Positions 1 to 9,003 of a stretch of 64,000 nt of DNA are shown here, one piece after another; within the stretch, counting starts at the first letter, position 1; each line of letters begins with the position of its first letter. Location of the stretch: the NCBI GenBank assembly GCA_037968815.1, contig JBBKWF010000004.1:62001-126000 (forward strand), written 5' to 3'. A model generated the notes under the pieces. The model saw only the letters and a list, made by a program, of their open reading frames with translations, ran no database searches and was not told the DNA's origin. Origin of the DNA: Pseudopedobacter sp037968815 (GTDB lineage: Bacteria; Bacteroidota; Bacteroidia; Sphingobacteriales; Sphingobacteriaceae). A program made the translations under genes and the position numbers.

Positions 1-900
1 AACTTTTTTTGGTCCGTTATTATTATCCCTCCTTAACTTATAATTCAACTTTTTTAAAGCAACATTATATCCTTCATTCGGTTTTATATTAACTAAAAAA
101 TAATCTTTATTAGTAAGTGCATCAGCCTTAGTATTGTTAGGAGATATAGATTTTGCTGTAAAACTATATGCGTAATTTAACTCACTCCGACTAGTTTCAT
201 CACCTCTAGACAGCGATGCTATAGCAATACTTTCATCTTTTATTATAGCTTCTTTTGCTCCAGCAATTACATTGTTTGCTGTATTATGCTCACTAAATTC
301 CCAACCAGCTAAAAGTGTTTTTGAAACCTGCCCTTCAAAAGAAAGTACTAAGGATTTGTCTGATACAGAAGTGGTTCTACCAATTGCAATATTTGTATTT
401 GAAGCAGAGGTTGCACCCCATACCAATAACCTAAATACTATTTCATCTGAAGATGATACTTCTTGTAATTCAGGAATATCTGTTAAATCTAATGGGACTT
501 TCTGTACACCTAAAGAAACGTACTCCAAAGTATCTGCGACACCAATTTCCACAAAATCGCTCATGTCTTTAGCCTTAAAACTCCAAATGTAACTTACAGG
601 GCCATTATTTCCGTCTCTTCTTAGTTTATAGTTAAGCTTAGTTAATGACACATTATAACCTTCCGAAGGTTTAAGATTAATTAAAAAATAGTCTTTATTG
701 ATTAATGCGTCTTGTTTAGAGTTATTGGGAGCTTTAGATTTTGTGGTAAAAGTATAACCAAAATTAATACTTGTGGCACTAGTTTCATCTCCTCTTGATA
801 AAGATGCTACTGCTAAATTATCGTCTTTAGACGTAGCTTCTTTTGCTCCAGGCATAGCATTAACCGCCGCAGGATAATAAGCACTGAATTCCCATCCAGC
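1..900 (-). repeat. Two tandem ~197-residue C-terminal modules in the esterase
   Basis: The protein repeats itself with a period of about 590 bases. Unit 1 (about 310-900) and unit 2 (about 1-309, cut by the edge) both contain AGWEFS, then GAKEA, then SLSRGDETS, then KDYFL-N-KP-EGYNV, then LNYKLRRD. The DNA of the copies is also visibly similar. The pattern resembles extracellular beta-sandwich modules of Bacteroidota secreted proteins, perhaps an adhesion or carbohydrate-binding domain. No named family is assigned. Confidence 0.75.
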
Positions 901-2343
901 AATAGAGCTAGCTGCTGAAGGAGCCGGCTGGTTATCTATCCAGTCATCAGTTCTAAAAGATGATGCAGGAAATCCGTCCTCGTTAAATAAATCTCCAACT
1001 ACCCATGCTTTAAATGCATACCTAACAGCCATTGGATATGGAACGCTATTAGAAGTTACTTCTATCGTGTTGTTGTTGATTACTCCATTACCTGGATAAA
1101 ACACTTTATTTGATCCCGCAATTTCAAAATTAATTGACTCGCCGGATGTAAATTTCAAGCCACTTTCGGCATTATCAAAATTAAGGATGGCTTTATCACC
1201 CTGTATAGTAATTGATTTATAAACCGGCCCCAAGTACTTTTGATTAACAAAGCCGTAAGTCTTGGCAAAAGCTATAGCTGAAAGTCTTTCTGCAACAATT
1301 TCTTTATCTGGTGGGTGATTAGTTGTAGGAGATCCTTTATCAACAATTACCGCCATTTCAGTATTTGTAGTTTGATCTAATGTTTTTAATTGCGCTTCTC
1401 GTAAAAATGGAATAAAAGGGACATAGCTAGTCGGCGAACCGTATGGCGCTATCTGTACATAATGAAAAGCAAACTCACCAATACCCCAACGTTGTCTCCA
1501 ATCATCAATCATTACAGGAAACAATTTTGCAAATAATTCTGGCTCTCCTCTATTTTGCTCTCCCTGATACCATATTACACCCTTTATCCCATAACCCAAC
1601 ATAGGGTTTATCATGGAATTAAAAAGGCCTGTTGGTGTAGTTTTATCTGCTATAGCCGCATTAGAAACTGCGGGCAATATAACTTCAGGAAAGGCTTGTA
1701 AACTTCCTGCACTCATCCAGGCTTGTATCGGTGTGCCACCGTATACTACTTGTAAAATTCCGACTGGAACATTAAGTTTCTCATGCAGGTTTTTTGCATA
1801 AAAATATGCGATAGCGCTCCAAGTATCAACAGTTGATGGAGAAGCTTTCTCCCATTGCCCTGCTAAGTTGTCTGAAGCTTGTCCCCAAGCTAATTTAGCA
1901 CTTTTAAACAATCTAATATTATCGTTTTCTGAATTTTGAATTGCTTGAGCAGAGTTAAGAACTGGTTCACTAGCACTTCTTCCTTTCAATAACATTTCCA
2001 TATTTGACTGCCCCGAGGCAAACCATACCTCACCTATTAAAACATCAGTTAATGTTAATAATTCGGTATCTGATACTGTTATTGTGTATGGTCCTCCAGC
2101 GACTGGAGTAGTAACATTGGTTTTCCAGCTACCGTCGGTAGCTACATTTACAATATAAGTTTGCGCATCCCAAGATGTAACAATTTGTACGGTTTGTGCT
2201 GTTGTTGAAGTTCCCCAAATTGCAACATTTGATTGTTGTTGCAATACCATTCCATTGCTAAAAACTGATGGTAGGGTTACTTTCGCGGATACCAACGCAA
2301 CATTAAAAATTATGAGATACAAAAGTGTAATCGCTCTTTTCAT
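1..2343 (-). CDS. Sialate O-acetylesterase (SASA family), 3' end outside the window
   Basis: The minus-strand frame opens with ATG at 2343 and stays open to base 1, giving 781 residues without a stop, so the C-terminus lies outside the window. An N-terminal signal peptide ends near residue 20. The SASA hydrolase signature FASGQSNME follows at about residues 97-105, with the nucleophile Ser in GQSNM. A later D-x(6)-H stretch (DKGSPTTNHPPDK, about residues 338-350) fits the usual Asp/His part of the triad. Family members remove O-acetyl groups from sialic acid or acetylated glycans, probably in the periplasm or outside the cell. After residue ~480 come two tandem copies of a ~197-residue beta-rich module. 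It is separated from the glucan locus by rlpA and radA, so it is probably not part of it. Activity on sialate itself is not shown. Confidence 0.85.
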   Translation of the reverse strand, partial: MKRAITLLYLIIFNVALVSAKVTLPSVFSNGMVLQQQSNVAIWGTSTTAQTVQIVTSWDAQTYIVNVATDGSWKTNVTTPVAGGPYTITVSDTELLTLTDVLIGEVWFASGQSNMEMLLKGRSASEPVLNSAQAIQNSENDNIRLFKSAKLAWGQASDNLAGQWEKASPSTVDTWSAIAYFYAKNLHEKLNVPVGILQVVYGGTPIQAWMSAGSLQAFPEVILPAVSNAAIADKTTPTGLFNSMINPMLGYGIKGVIWYQGEQNRGEPELFAKLFPVMIDDWRQRWGIGEFAFHYVQIAPYGSPTSYVPFIPFLREAQLKTLDQTTNTEMAVIVDKGSPTTNHPPDKEIVAERLSAIAFAKTYGFVNQKYLGPVYKSITIQGDKAILNFDNAESGLKFTSGESINFEIAGSNKVFYPGNGVINNNTIEVTSNSVPYPMAVRYAFKAWVVGDLFNEDGFPASSFRTDDWIDNQPAPSAASSIAGWEFSAYYPAAVNAMPGAKEATSKDDNLAVASLSRGDETSATSINFGYTFTTKSKAPNNSKQDALINKDYFLINLKPSEGYNVSLTKLNYKLRRDGNNGPVSYIWSFKAKDMSDFVEIGVADTLEYVSLGVQKVPLDLTDIPELQEVSSSDEIVFRLLVWGATSASNTNIAIGRTTSVSDKSLVLSFEGQVSKTLLAGWEFSEHNTANNVIAGAKEAIIKDESIAIASLSRGDETSRSELNYAYSFTAKSISPNNTKADALTNKDYFLVNIKPNEGYNVALKKLNYKLRRDNNNGPKKV

Positions 2344-2373
2344 ATTTATTTACTTTTAAAACTTGGCGTACCT

Positions 2374-2387
2374 CCTCTAATTAGAGG
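2374..2387. promoter_or_regulatory. 14-bp perfect palindrome in the esterase leader
   Basis: CCTCTAATTAGAGG is a perfect 14-bp palindrome centred about 37 bases upstream of the esterase start codon (2343, minus strand). It could be an operator for a dimeric regulator or a small leader hairpin. The role is inferred from position and symmetry only. Confidence 0.35.
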
Positions 2388-2560
2388 TGAATGTTTTCAA
2401 GAAGATTATTAAGGGTTTATAATATCTGTAAATTTATGACTCCTAATTATTAATACCTTCACTCACATTATCGCTTATATGTACTTTTTTATCGTGAATA
2501 AATTTGTTTTTTAGATTTTGAAAAGGATAAACCTATTGCTTAATGCACAAGCTTGGATAC

Positions 2561-2581
2561 TCTAAACAGCGTTAGTTTAGA
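2561..2581 (-). terminator. Possible hairpin downstream of rlpA-like gene
   Basis: TCTAAAC and GTTTAGA form a 7-bp stem with a 7-base loop, about 100 bases past the RlpA-like stop in the minus direction. There is no strong U-tract, so it is only a weak terminator candidate. Confidence 0.25.
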
Positions 2582-2679
2582 AGGTTCATGGTCAATAAGG
2601 ATACAGAATTTGTTGCTTAAAGAATCAGCAATCAAATAGTACTAGCTTTGTTTTTCGAGTTGATTATTACATCAAAAAA

Positions 2680-3027
2680 CTATTTTTTATAACTGATTTC
2701 TACATTTCCTACTCCTTCATTTTTCATACCGATTCTACGGGCTGCTTTTCTGCTTAAATCAATAATTCTGCCGGCAACAAAAGGTCCTCGGTCATTAATC
2801 CGCACCTTAACCGATTGTCCGTTACGCAGATTAGTAACTTTAACCTTAGTGCCAAAAGGAAGTGTTTTATGTGCTGCGGTAAGTTTGGAGTTTCTGAATT
2901 TTTCCCCTGATGCTGTTTTTCGTCCGTTAAAACTATTTGCGTAATAAGAGGCCTTTCCCTTTTGTGTGATTTTAGGAGCGCAAGAGAAAAGTGTAATTGA
3001 TAAAAACAGGAGAAGTACTTTGTACAT
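2680..3027 (-). CDS. rlpA: RlpA-like double-psi beta-barrel lipoprotein
   Basis: A 115-residue protein. The frame also opens at a TTG at 3033, but the ATG at 3027 gives the normal signal sequence and is chosen. The signal peptide ends in LFSCAPK, a lipobox whose Cys would anchor it to a membrane. The rest is one RlpA-like double-psi beta-barrel: KGKASYYANSFNGRKTASGE, then LPFGTKVKVTNLRNG, then the signature VRINDRGPF and GRIIDLS. RlpA proteins are septal lytic transglycosylases that cleave denuded peptidoglycan, but this short form has no SPOR domain, so septal targeting is not evident. It is divergent from radA. The family is certain; the enzymatic role is inferred. Confidence 0.85.
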   Translation of the reverse strand: MYKVLLLFLSITLFSCAPKITQKGKASYYANSFNGRKTASGEKFRNSKLTAAHKTLPFGTKVKVTNLRNGQSVKVRINDRGPFVAGRIIDLSRKAARRIGMKNEGVGNVEISYKK

Positions 3028-3121
3028 CCTCAAATTTGTTGAAATTGCTTTGGAAATACAAATCGCATCCTAAAACAAAATAAACCCTTACCTTTAACAA
3101 ACATCATAATCATCAAAAAAA

Positions 3122-4501
3122 TTGGCTAAAACAAAAACTGCATACTTCTGTCAAAGCTGTGGGTTCGAATCTGCAAAATGGTTGGGTAAATGCCCTTCCT
3201 GCCAGCAATGGAATACTTTTGTAGAAGAAATTATTGATAAGGGGCCTAAAAATGCACCCGATTGGAAAACAAGTTCGTCTATCAAATCAAGGGTACACAA
3301 ACCTGCAAAAGTTCAGGAAATTGTTTATACAGAAGACCATAGATTGGTAACGCCAGACAAGGAGCTTAACCGAGTTTTAGGTGGTGGAATTGTTGGCGGT
3401 TCTTTAGTGCTTATTGGCGGAGAGCCTGGAATTGGAAAATCAACCTTGATGTTGCAAGTCGCACTCACCATCCCCAAAATAAAAATATTGTACGTATCTG
3501 GCGAGGAAAGCGAACAGCAGATTAAATTGCGGGCAGAACGTATTTTGCCTAATCCTGTTTCAGATTGTTACATCCTTACCGAAACATCCACACAAAATAT
3601 TTTTAAGCAGATTGAGATTTTAGAGCCGGGTTTGGTGATTATTGACTCCATACAAACGCTTCACTCTGCACATATTGAATCTACACCGGGTAGTGTTTCG
3701 CAAGTTAAAGAATGTACTGCAGAGCTTTTACGTTTTGCCAAAGAAACCAATACTCCTGTTTTTTTAATTGGGCATATTACCAAAGACGGGATGATTGCTG
3801 GACCAAAAATTTTGGAACACATGGTAGATACGGTTTTGCAGTTTGAAGGCGATCGTCATCATGTTTACCGAATTTTAAGAGCTATAAAAAACAGATTCGG
3901 TGCGGCATCTGAACTTGGTATTTACGAAATGCAAGGCAGTGGTTTAAGAGAAGTGTCTAACCCTTCAGAAATACTTTTATCGCAAAGAGATGAGCCTTTA
4001 AGTGGGGTAACCATTTCCGCTACTATGGAAGGTATGCGCCCAATGCTGATAGAGACCCAGGCTTTGGTAAGCACCTCGCCTTACGGAACACCGCAACGTT
4101 CAGCAACTGGTTTTGATACCAAGCGTATGAATATGCTTTTGGCTGTTTTAGAAAAACGCTGTGGTTTTAGGTTGGGTGCAAAAGATGTGTTTTTAAATAT
4201 CGCTGGCGGAATTAGGGTAGAAGACCCAAGTATTGATTTAGGCTTGGCAGCTGCAATTATTTCCTCTCATGAAGATATGCCGGTACCATATAAAGTTTGC
4301 TTTGCAGCAGAAATTGGTTTGTCCGGAGAAATTAGAGCAGTTACCCGTATAGAACAACGCATTGCCGAAGCACAGAAACTTGGTTTCGAGCAAATTTTCA
4401 TCTCCCGTTATAATAAAAAGGGACTTGATTTATCTAAATACAGTATCGAAATTAAAACGGTTTCCAAAATTGAGGAAGTGTTTAGCTTGTTGTTTGGATA
4501 G
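3122..4501 (+). CDS. radA: DNA repair protein RadA (Sms)
   Basis: 459 residues, the normal length for RadA, with a TTG start at 3122 (no ATG lies before the zinc finger). It has all expected parts: an N-terminal four-Cys zinc finger (C10, C13, C24, C27), a RecA-like ATPase core with Walker A GGEPGIGKST at ~99-108, the RadA-specific KNRFG motif near residue 256, and a C-terminal Lon-protease-like domain (GGIRVEDPSIDLGLAAAI). RadA is a DNA helicase that promotes branch migration of recombination intermediates and repair of stalled forks. It is transcribed alone, divergently from the RlpA-like gene. Confidence 0.97.
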   Translation: MAKTKTAYFCQSCGFESAKWLGKCPSCQQWNTFVEEIIDKGPKNAPDWKTSSSIKSRVHKPAKVQEIVYTEDHRLVTPDKELNRVLGGGIVGGSLVLIGGEPGIGKSTLMLQVALTIPKIKILYVSGEESEQQIKLRAERILPNPVSDCYILTETSTQNIFKQIEILEPGLVIIDSIQTLHSAHIESTPGSVSQVKECTAELLRFAKETNTPVFLIGHITKDGMIAGPKILEHMVDTVLQFEGDRHHVYRILRAIKNRFGAASELGIYEMQGSGLREVSNPSEILLSQRDEPLSGVTISATMEGMRPMLIETQALVSTSPYGTPQRSATGFDTKRMNMLLAVLEKRCGFRLGAKDVFLNIAGGIRVEDPSIDLGLAAAIISSHEDMPVPYKVCFAAEIGLSGEIRAVTRIEQRIAEAQKLGFEQIFISRYNKKGLDLSKYSIEIKTVSKIEEVFSLLFG

Positions 4502-4809
4502 AGAATCAATAACTCTCGAAGCAGAGTTATTGAAGTATTATTTTAAAAAAATATATTTAATTGACTCCACAGGAGACTTAGATTGCGCTAAGTATAAGAA
4601 AAATGGGTGTTCTTTATCTTTTTGATAAAGGATACCGCAGTTTTTGTAAACACCTGAGTTAACTGAGCTTGTTGTTCAGGGGTTTTAATGGCACCAATAG
4701 CCCTATCACCATCTAACAATTTTGAACCTAATACTTTTAGAGTTTGTAATACTTTCTTCACCGTGGCTTCTTGGCCAAATATCTTTTATATACTATTGAA
4801 AAAACTGAT
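4502..4809. other. Intergenic region between radA and the omptin-like gene
   Basis: About 308 bases between the convergent radA and omptin-like genes. The only coding-like content is a minus-strand GTG-initiated ORF at 4588-4761, listed separately. No strong hairpin terminator was found. Confidence 0.55.
4588..4761 (-). CDS. Possible 57-residue ORF or gene remnant
   Basis: A minus-strand frame starting with GTG at 4761 and ending with TAG at 4588 encodes a Lys-rich, helical-looking peptide with the segments VLGSKLLDGDRAIGAIKTPE and VFTKTAVSFIKKIK. The amino-acid usage looks protein-like, but there is no ATG and a TAA lies ten codons upstream of the GTG. It may be a true small protein or the C-terminal remnant of a longer gene, just downstream of the omptin-like gene on the same strand. 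The family is not recognised. Confidence 0.3.
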   Translation of the reverse strand: MKKVLQTLKVLGSKLLDGDRAIGAIKTPEQQAQLTQVFTKTAVSFIKKIKNTHFSYT

Positions 4810-5706
4810 CTACAGTATGTTAAAAACAATACCTACTGTGAAGTTTTTTGTATTTCGCTCAACTCCGTTAAATTGGGTGATTTGCGTACTGCCCGATTCT
4901 AGAAATAGTTGATCCACACCCGTCCCAGTTTCGGCACTACTAAATTTCCCTTTAATTTGAAGCGAAATATTATTATTAAAACGATAAATCCCCGACAAGC
5001 TAGCTTCTAAACCAAAACCATTCGCATAATGCGTAAAACTCACTGGATGCTTAAATGCATCAATCAAGTTCCAATCGGCTTCGGCATTGTATTTTAGTTG
5101 ACTATAAATCAGTTTAGCGTTAACCATAATACTAGAAGCAACTTTATAGTTAGCATAAAGGCCTGTTGAAAACCCCTTCCATGATGTTTGATACGTGGAA
5201 CGAAGATCTTTTTCGCCAACACTCGGTTGATTTTTATTGAGTAAAAGGAGATTTTCTCTACTCCATTTGTATCCGGCTAAAAACCCTAAATTAAGTCGCT
5301 CGGAGTTAAAAAAATGATACCCTCCAAAAGCATTGAAATCATTTAAACTTCCTTCATTACTTCGTAATTCTGCATAGTAAGTGCGGCTCTTACGTCCGTC
5401 CTCAGCATAGTCAGAATCCGTTACGTTACCAGATTTCACAAAGACATTTGTAAACTGAATCAAAACAAACCAATTTTTATAAAGGTTTATCTTCAACTGT
5501 GAACCGGCTAATACTCCACTTATATTTTTCCATTTAACTTCAGATAGCACATCAGGCGATTGCCCTGATGAATTTCCAGCAATAGACCAATTGAAATCCG
5601 TGGAAGCGTAACCGCTATGAAAAGTCAATTCAAAGACCTGTTTTTTTTGCTGAGCATACAGCAAGTTACTTAACAAAGAAAGAACGGCAAATATAAAGAA
5701 CTTCAT
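4810..5706 (-). CDS. Outer-membrane beta-barrel, omptin-like, probably not an active omptin
   Basis: 298 residues: a signal peptide (MKFFIFAVLSLLSNLLYAQ), then alternating aromatic beta-strands ending in a hydrophobic strand TVGIVFNIL, as in outer-membrane barrels. The pattern resembles omptins by eye: SEVKWKN near residue 57, then NVTDSDYAEDG where omptins have the D-x-D catalytic pair, then GFLAGYKWS where omptins have G-x-MAGYQ-S. Where omptins carry the Asp-x-His pair this protein reads EADWNL, so the catalytic His appears absent. It could therefore be a non-proteolytic omptin-fold barrel or an unrelated barrel. Upstream (5707-5763) is a short gap to the GH16 gene, same strand. Confidence 0.5.
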   Translation of the reverse strand: MKFFIFAVLSLLSNLLYAQQKKQVFELTFHSGYASTDFNWSIAGNSSGQSPDVLSEVKWKNISGVLAGSQLKINLYKNWFVLIQFTNVFVKSGNVTDSDYAEDGRKSRTYYAELRSNEGSLNDFNAFGGYHFFNSERLNLGFLAGYKWSRENLLLLNKNQPSVGEKDLRSTYQTSWKGFSTGLYANYKVASSIMVNAKLIYSQLKYNAEADWNLIDAFKHPVSFTHYANGFGLEASLSGIYRFNNNISLQIKGKFSSAETGTGVDQLFLESGSTQITQFNGVERNTKNFTVGIVFNIL

Positions 5707-5763
5707 ATCCTAAGGATAATAATGGCCTGTGTAATCACACAAGCCATTACTCTAAATCAACTA

Positions 5764-6990
5764 TTAATTCAGGCTAAAAGTTTCCCAATCTGAAATTGAA
5801 GTGCGATTACAAGTCATGGCCTGTGAGCCATTTTCAGACGAAACATACTTTCCGTTATTTCCTTTAAGAGATATTTTACCCTCTGAATTAACCACCCAGT
5901 CAAACCTCTCCCAATCTCCAATAGAAGCTCTGTTACAAGTAATGGGCTGCATTCCGTTTTCTGAGGATACATATTTCCCCATACTTGTACTTGCTAAAGC
6001 AACTTTTCCTTCTCCGGCGTCTATTATGATGAATTTTTCTGAATTACCTGCGGTTTCTCTATTGCAATTCATGGCGGCTGTACCGTCTTCACTAGACACA
6101 AATTTATTAGTGCTCCCTTTTAAAGTTATAGTTTGACCTAGCGGTATTTTTCTTGAGTCCGCAATTTTATAAACTCTCACATAATCAACATACATGGTTG
6201 CAGGCAACATGTTTTCGTCAATAGTTTGTCCAGGCAAATTGCCCCCTACGGCCATATTTAATATCAAAAAAAACGGACGATGGAATTCTTCTGTGCTATT
6301 GAAATTATTGGCAATATTTTCGGTATGGTATACTTTACCATCAACACTCCAATTAATTGACGTGGGAGTCCAATCTATTCTATAAACATGATAATCTCCA
6401 GCGCTAATAGGTGTGTATCCACCCCGATGTTTGTAGCCATTTCCATCATTCCAATGCATCGTTCCTAATATCCCCAAGTCAGTATTGATATGCTCCATAA
6501 TATCTACTTCTCCACATCCAGGCCAAGATACACTGCCTATGTTCGAGCCTAAAGTCCAAAAGGCTGGCCATAAGCCCTGCACTAATGGCAGTTTAATTCG
6601 GGCTTCAATTCTTCCATAAGTAAAGTGTCTTTTATCGAGGGTAATCATACGAGCAGAGCTATAAGAACGACCTCCTACATCCTCTTTTCTGGCTGTTATG
6701 CTTAACATTCCGTTAGCAACAGTCGCGTTAGAGGATTGGTAATATTGTTGTTCATTGTTCCCCCAACCGCCGCCACCAGTTTCGAAATTCCACTTTGAGG
6801 TATTAACAGATGAGCCCTCAAACTCATCAGACCAAATCATTTGATAACTCACTACCTGAGCAGCTACAGTATCCTGCTTATTGGTGCTGTCAATTTCGGT
6901 TTTATTGACATTTTTTTTGCAAGCGATTAGTCCCAATGCAAATAAAATGCTGCTAATTAAAAAGTTAAATAGAAATTTGCTTCTTTTCAT
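5764..6990 (-). CDS. GH16 beta-glucanase lipoprotein with C-terminal beta-trefoil
   Basis: 408 residues. The signal peptide ends at the lipobox LIAC (Cys24). The GH16 catalytic domain (about 50-275) contains WSDEFEG near its start and the active-site pattern E161-x-D163-x-x-E166 (EVDIME). This motif is typical of laminarinase-type enzymes that cut beta-1,3- or mixed-linked glucans with retention. Residues ~282-408 form three ~42-residue repeats (YVSSENG, TCNR, W-E-F), a fascin-like beta-trefoil probably binding glucan; the first repeat has NSEKF where the others have Trp. It is the last gene of the glucan operon. The same module ends the neighbouring GH30. Probably a surface endo-beta-1,3-glucanase; exact linkage is inferred. 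Confidence 0.9.
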   Translation of the reverse strand: MKRSKFLFNFLISSILFALGLIACKKNVNKTEIDSTNKQDTVAAQVVSYQMIWSDEFEGSSVNTSKWNFETGGGGWGNNEQQYYQSSNATVANGMLSITARKEDVGGRSYSSARMITLDKRHFTYGRIEARIKLPLVQGLWPAFWTLGSNIGSVSWPGCGEVDIMEHINTDLGILGTMHWNDGNGYKHRGGYTPISAGDYHVYRIDWTPTSINWSVDGKVYHTENIANNFNSTEEFHRPFFLILNMAVGGNLPGQTIDENMLPATMYVDYVRVYKIADSRKIPLGQTITLKGSTNKFVSSEDGTAAMNCNRETAGNSEKFIIIDAGEGKVALASTSMGKYVSSENGMQPITCNRASIGDWERFDWVVNSEGKISLKGNNGKYVSSENGSQAMTCNRTSISDWETFSLN

Positions 6991-7025
6991 CCTGTTATAA
7001 TTTAAATGATTCGCTAGTGCTAAGG

Positions 7026-8837
7026 TTAGTTTACGCTAAATGCTTCCCAGCCCGATACCGAACCTCGGTTACAGGTCATTGCTTGAGTGCCATTTTCTGA
7101 TGAAATATATTTTCCGTTATTTCCTTTTAAGGATATTTTACCGTCTACGTTGACTACCCAATCAAATTTTTCCCAATCACCAATTGAGTTTCTGTTGCAA
7201 GTTATCGCCTGCGTTCCATTTTCTGAAGACACGTATTTACCTTGTGACTGCAATGCAATTTTACCGCTACCGGCATCAACTACAGTAAAAGTTTCCCATC
7301 CAGCTGCTGAAAACCGATTACAGTTCATAGCCTGGGTGCCGTTTTCGCTACATACGTACAAGTTATTTATCCCCTTAAAAGTAACATTTTGACCAATAGG
7401 AGCCTGGGATGATCCGCCATTAGACCATTTAAAAGTTGCCACCGCTCCACCTGGTAAGTTGTAAGTAAATGATTGATTACCCCATTTCACTTTAAACGAA
7501 GTGCTTGAAGAGCCCGTGTTAATTGCTAGGAGAACTTTAGTTCCGTCCGTATTTTTGAAAGCAGTTGTTTTAATGTTTCCTGAACTGTTTGATGAAATAC
7601 GTAAGGCACCTGGCGCAACAAATTTTGAAGCATGTGCGATGATATAGTAAGCTACATTTCTTGTTACCGAGTTTCCGTTAATTGTTAAGGCTCCCATAGA
7701 ATTTGGACTTCCTCCTGGGGTGTGAGGGCCGGTATTATTATCACTTGCCAAATTCCACTCTAGTGCAGTTTTCGACCAATTATTCATTGAACCAATAATT
7801 ACATTTTGAATATGCCATGATAGGTCCCCTGAAAAACTACCGTTTGGGTTGGTATATTGTTCGGTAAAATAAACGTTCTTATTTGTGGCGTTTTTAACAG
7901 TAGTCATTGCGCTAATATCTCCAGCATACAGATGAAACGCTGAACCATCAACATATGGGCTATTATTGGCTACATATATAGGGTATTCTGTATTATCGCA
8001 GTTATGATCAAAACATATTATTTTACAATTAAAACCTGCTCCACGAAGTTTTGGACCTATGTAATTATTAATTAAGCCAAGTTGGTTTTCTTTTGTAAGA
8101 ATCATGCTTGGTTCGTTATGTGGGTTTTCTGGTTCGTTTTGAGGGGTGATAGCCCAAATTTCGATCCCTTGTGCCCTCATTGCATTCATATAATCTAACC
8201 AATACTGCCCATAACTCTCATAATTATGAGCATTTAGAGAACCTCCTATCCAGGAACCATTAGTTTTCATCCAACGTGGCGCTGTCCAAGGCGTGGCTAG
8301 TATTTTGATGTTTGGATTAATTGCTAAAATCTTCTTTAAGATTGGAATAGTGTGGGTGAGGTCGGGGCCTGATAAACTGAAAGAAGCGCCATCACGATAA
8401 GTATAGGAATAATCGCTTAAATCTGTAGCACCAACACCGATACGAATCACAGATATTGCTATCCCGCTGGAAGGATTAAATAACTCATTTAACAATGAGC
8501 TTTGGGCACCTGCAGACATATTACTAATTAGTTTTGCACTTCCCTGCGTTAAAGTGTAACCGTAACCATCAATACTTTGGTAGGTAGTGCCTTCATCAAC
8601 AGTTATTGTGGTGGAACTACTACCAGCATCTGGGGCAAATGTAACGTTGCCCTGTTGTTGCAGTAATTTGCTTTTGTCTCCTGTAGTCATCCAAATACTT
8701 ACAGATTCATTTGCCCTAACAGTGGTAGATGAAGTGCTTAGGCTTTCCGCCGATTTAATTTCGATGTTTTTTTTGCAAGAGCTCATTGCTACGCAAAATG
8801 CTATAGCGGATAAAAAATGTAAATACGATTTTTTCAT
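7026..8837 (-). CDS. GH30 endo-beta-1,6-glucanase-like lipoprotein with C-terminal beta-trefoil
   Basis: 603 residues, with a lipoprotein-type signal ending near MSSC (Cys21). The GH30 barrel and its beta-sandwich span about 70-480. The general acid/base is E235 (TPQNEPENP) and the nucleophile E326 (VYFTEQY), both intact. The sequence around YQSIDGYGYTLTQGSAKLI resembles GH30 subfamily 3 enzymes that cut beta-1,6-glucan. Residues ~483-603 carry three beta-trefoil repeats, each with SENG, CNR and W-E-x-F, closely related to the tail of the downstream GH16 even at DNA level. 35 bases separate it from the GH16 gene. Likely a cell-surface endo-glucanase with built-in binding sites. Confidence 0.9.
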   Translation of the reverse strand: MKKSYLHFLSAIAFCVAMSSCKKNIEIKSAESLSTSSTTVRANESVSIWMTTGDKSKLLQQQGNVTFAPDAGSSSTTITVDEGTTYQSIDGYGYTLTQGSAKLISNMSAGAQSSLLNELFNPSSGIAISVIRIGVGATDLSDYSYTYRDGASFSLSGPDLTHTIPILKKILAINPNIKILATPWTAPRWMKTNGSWIGGSLNAHNYESYGQYWLDYMNAMRAQGIEIWAITPQNEPENPHNEPSMILTKENQLGLINNYIGPKLRGAGFNCKIICFDHNCDNTEYPIYVANNSPYVDGSAFHLYAGDISAMTTVKNATNKNVYFTEQYTNPNGSFSGDLSWHIQNVIIGSMNNWSKTALEWNLASDNNTGPHTPGGSPNSMGALTINGNSVTRNVAYYIIAHASKFVAPGALRISSNSSGNIKTTAFKNTDGTKVLLAINTGSSSTSFKVKWGNQSFTYNLPGGAVATFKWSNGGSSQAPIGQNVTFKGINNLYVCSENGTQAMNCNRFSAAGWETFTVVDAGSGKIALQSQGKYVSSENGTQAITCNRNSIGDWEKFDWVVNVDGKISLKGNNGKYISSENGTQAMTCNRGSVSGWEAFSVN

Positions 8838-9003
8838 AATGGTTACTAATTAGTTAGAGATGAAATTTATTTCGTTTAATGCTAATAGATACTTATGTAC
8901 TCTTCGGAGAAAACAGACTCAATTGAGCATCTGTTCCATGGTTAAATCTGCTTTTATAGTTTTTTAACTACTCTGAGTATTATTCGTGGGTATTGTTAAT
9001 TAG

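Larger units (their letters stand above)
2344..2679. other. Intergenic region between esterase and rlpA-like gene
   Basis: About 336 bases without a convincing gene. It contains the CCTCTAATTAGAGG palindrome just upstream of the esterase and a short hairpin at 2561-2581 downstream of the RlpA gene. No clear Bacteroidota promoter was recognised on the minus strand. Confidence 0.6.

Noticed and set aside
1..2343. Treating the sialate esterase as part of the glucan locus
   Set aside because: Unrelated genes rlpA and radA (opposite strand) and the omptin-like gene lie between, and its substrate does not fit glucan.
3160..3180. A T-loop-like GGGTTCGAATC string suggesting a tRNA
   Set aside because: It lies in the radA zinc-finger coding region and no acceptor, D or anticodon arms surround it.
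4362..4625. An 87-codon plus-strand ORF overlapping the radA end
   Set aside because: Most of it overlaps the well-supported radA C-terminus in another frame and has no family resemblance.
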